From Candidatus Altimarinota bacterium (GTDB lineage: Bacteria; Patescibacteriota; Gracilibacteria; JAHISY01), in assembly GCA_023142645.1 (NCBI GenBank), contig JAGLJE010000035.1, positions 1 to 7,261 on the forward strand: a stretch of 7,261 nt of DNA, written 5' to 3'. Positions 6,225 to 7,261 of the stretch are shown piece after piece. The number at the start of each line of letters is the position of its first letter. Position 1 is the stretch's first letter. The translations under genes and the position numbers were made by a program. Under the pieces are notes generated by a model. It searched no databases, was not told the DNA's origin, and worked only from the letters and a program-made list of their open reading frames with translations.

Positions 6225-7261
6225 TTACTTTGCCAAAAAATGAGTTCCGACACCTTTTTTTCTTTTTAAAGCCGCCTCGGCGATTAGTTTTGCTGTGAGT
6301 ATCGCATTCCGTGCAGCGAAACTTCGCGGTTTCAGTTTTCCTAAAATCTTGATAGCTTCGCGTAAACCTTTCTGAGTTCGCACGATTCCCACTTTTTCCC
6401 ACATCAATTTTTGTACAATTTTTCGAATCGCCACATCCTCTTTTGCATTAAAAAAATATTTCGGCGCATTAACCTTAAATTCGCGAATCTTCGAAAGTTT
6501 CGCACCCTCTCCCAGAAACTTGCCGAAAACCACTGCTTCCGCGAGCGAGTTGCTCGCCAATCGATTTGCGCCGTGCACCCCCGTTTGCGCCACTTCACCG
6601 ACGGCGAGAAGATCGCGCACATTCGTTTCGCTTTTTAAATTTACAGCTATGCCACCGCAAGAATAATGAGCTACCGGAAAAATCGGGATCAAGTCGTGTG
6701 CGAGACTGAAACCCGCTTTTCGTACCTCCCGCCAAATTAACGGGAAGCGATTAACCAAAAATTTTGCACTCGCTCGTGTGAAGTCGAGAAAAACCCTTCC
6801 GTGCTTCATTTCCTCGAAAATTGTGCGTGAAACAATGTCTCGTGGAGCAAGTTCACCAGCGGGGTGGTAGGCTGGCATGAAACGTTCGCCTCTCGTGTTC
6901 CGTAAAACCGCACCTTCGCCTCGTAAGCTTTCGGAAAGCAGGGTGAGACGCGTCTTCCGTCCGACCAGCGCAGTAGGGTGGAATTGGACGAACTCTAAAT
7001 CTTTCAGCTGCGCTTCCGCTTGCCACGCTGCCGCGATTCCGTCGCCTGCCGAAACTTTGGGGTTTGTGGTTTTCGCAAAAAGCTGTCCGAAGCCACCAGT
7101 CGCGAGGATTGTTTTTCCAGCGAAGAGGGGTTTGATTTTTCTGTCATATTTCAAAAAAGCTCCTGCACATCTGCCATTTTTTACAATCAAATCGAGTAGG
7201 GAAGTTTGTGTGAGAATAGTGATGTTTTTGTTTCCCCGCACTTTTTTGGCGAGCGCTTTTT
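6225..7261 (-). CDS. nadB: L-aspartate oxidase, C-terminal part (5' end off window)
   Basis: The visible 344 residues are the C-terminal two-thirds of a fumarate reductase/aspartate oxidase flavoprotein. NadB oxidises L-aspartate to iminoaspartate, which NadA condenses to quinolinate in de novo NAD synthesis. The frame is open through the right edge, so the N-terminal FAD-binding motif lies outside; the GTG at 7241 is an internal valine codon, not a start. Conserved blocks in order are ATGGFGQLF, DLEFVQFHPTAL, SLRGEGAVL, ELAPRDIVSR, FPVAHYSCGGI and TGVHGANRLASNSLAEAVVFG. The His, Arg, His and Arg aligned with E. coli H244, R290, H351 and R386 are all present with near-identical spacing. GANRLASNS favours NadB over succinate dehydrogenase (which usually has GANRLGGNS). 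The C-terminal helical domain is complete and ends RNAILTAKLIAEAALKR followed by KGVGTHFLAK, where relatives usually have an SRG-x-H-x-R ending. tRNA-Arg follows after 56 bases. Confidence 0.95.
   Translation of the reverse strand, partial: KALAKKVRGNKNITILTQTSLLDLIVKNGRCAGAFLKYDRKIKPLFAGKTILATGGFGQLFAKTTNPKVSAGDGIAAAWQAEAQLKDLEFVQFHPTALVGRKTRLTLLSESLRGEGAVLRNTRGERFMPAYHPAGELAPRDIVSRTIFEEMKHGRVFLDFTRASAKFLVNRFPLIWREVRKAGFSLAHDLIPIFPVAHYSCGGIAVNLKSETNVRDLLAVGEVAQTGVHGANRLASNSLAEAVVFGKFLGEGAKLSKIREFKVNAPKYFFNAKEDVAIRKIVQKLMWEKVGIVRTQKGLREAIKILGKLKPRSFAARNAILTAKLIAEAALKRKKGVGTHFLAK

Noticed and set aside
6070..6402. Minus-strand open frame of 110 codons containing a [13 protein letters not shown] segment
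   Set aside because: This is the familiar false protein made by translating a tRNA gene, here joined to an alternative frame of nadB.
1..7261. Recoding of UGA as glycine, as in Gracilibacteria and Absconditabacteria
   Set aside because: All recognisable genes are full length without in-frame TGA, conserved glycines use GGN codons, and the five visible stops are all TAA, so nothing shows recoding; absence of TGA stops alone is too small a sample.
1..7261. CRISPR array, insertion sequence, phage or toxin-antitoxin module
   Set aside because: No regularly spaced repeats, transposase motifs, terminal inverted repeats or paired small overlapping genes were found on reading both strands.

Overview
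The window looks like a piece of chromosome from a bacterium with a compact genome, most probably a member of the Candidate Phyla Radiation (Patescibacteria). This placement is an inference. It rests on the sequence style of the MurJ and GlmU-like proteins, short spacers, no recognisable Shine-Dalgarno sequence before any visible start, TAA as the only visible stop codon, and a multi-domain surface protein with a GPAE-type membrane anchor. The presence of nadB argues against one of the most reduced members. A Peregrinibacteria-like lineage is possible, but I cannot prove it from this sequence. UGA is not read as an amino acid in any recognisable gene here.

Layout from left to right. At 1-1263 (minus) is a sugar-1-phosphate nucleotidylyltransferase with a left-handed beta-helix acyltransferase domain (GlmU/ST0452-like). 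It is open at the left window edge. It lies 16 bases downstream of murJ (1280-2764, minus), and the two probably form an envelope-precursor operon: one makes or activates a sugar nucleotide and the other flips lipid II. A 67-base divergent spacer separates murJ from ssb (2832-3296, plus). An AT-rich gene for a single-pass membrane protein of unknown function follows (3395-3919, plus). It ends in a weak terminator-like hairpin that faces the 3' end of the next, convergent gene.

From 3961 to the right edge everything is on the minus strand. Read in the direction of transcription, there is a 5'-truncated nadB (L-aspartate oxidase), then a tRNA-Arg(TCG) with encoded CCA, then a convincing extended -10 promoter with a small inverted repeat at the predicted transcription start, then a 676-residue secreted and membrane-anchored surface protein built from invasin-like, Ig-like and fibronectin type III modules.

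I see no CRISPR array, insertion sequence, phage module, toxin-antitoxin pair or obvious new multi-gene system. The most interesting items are the surface protein with its anchor and promoter architecture, the AT-rich orphan membrane protein, and substitutions at expected functional positions in the GlmU-like enzyme and in MurJ. No stretch of more than 300 bases lacks a gene.
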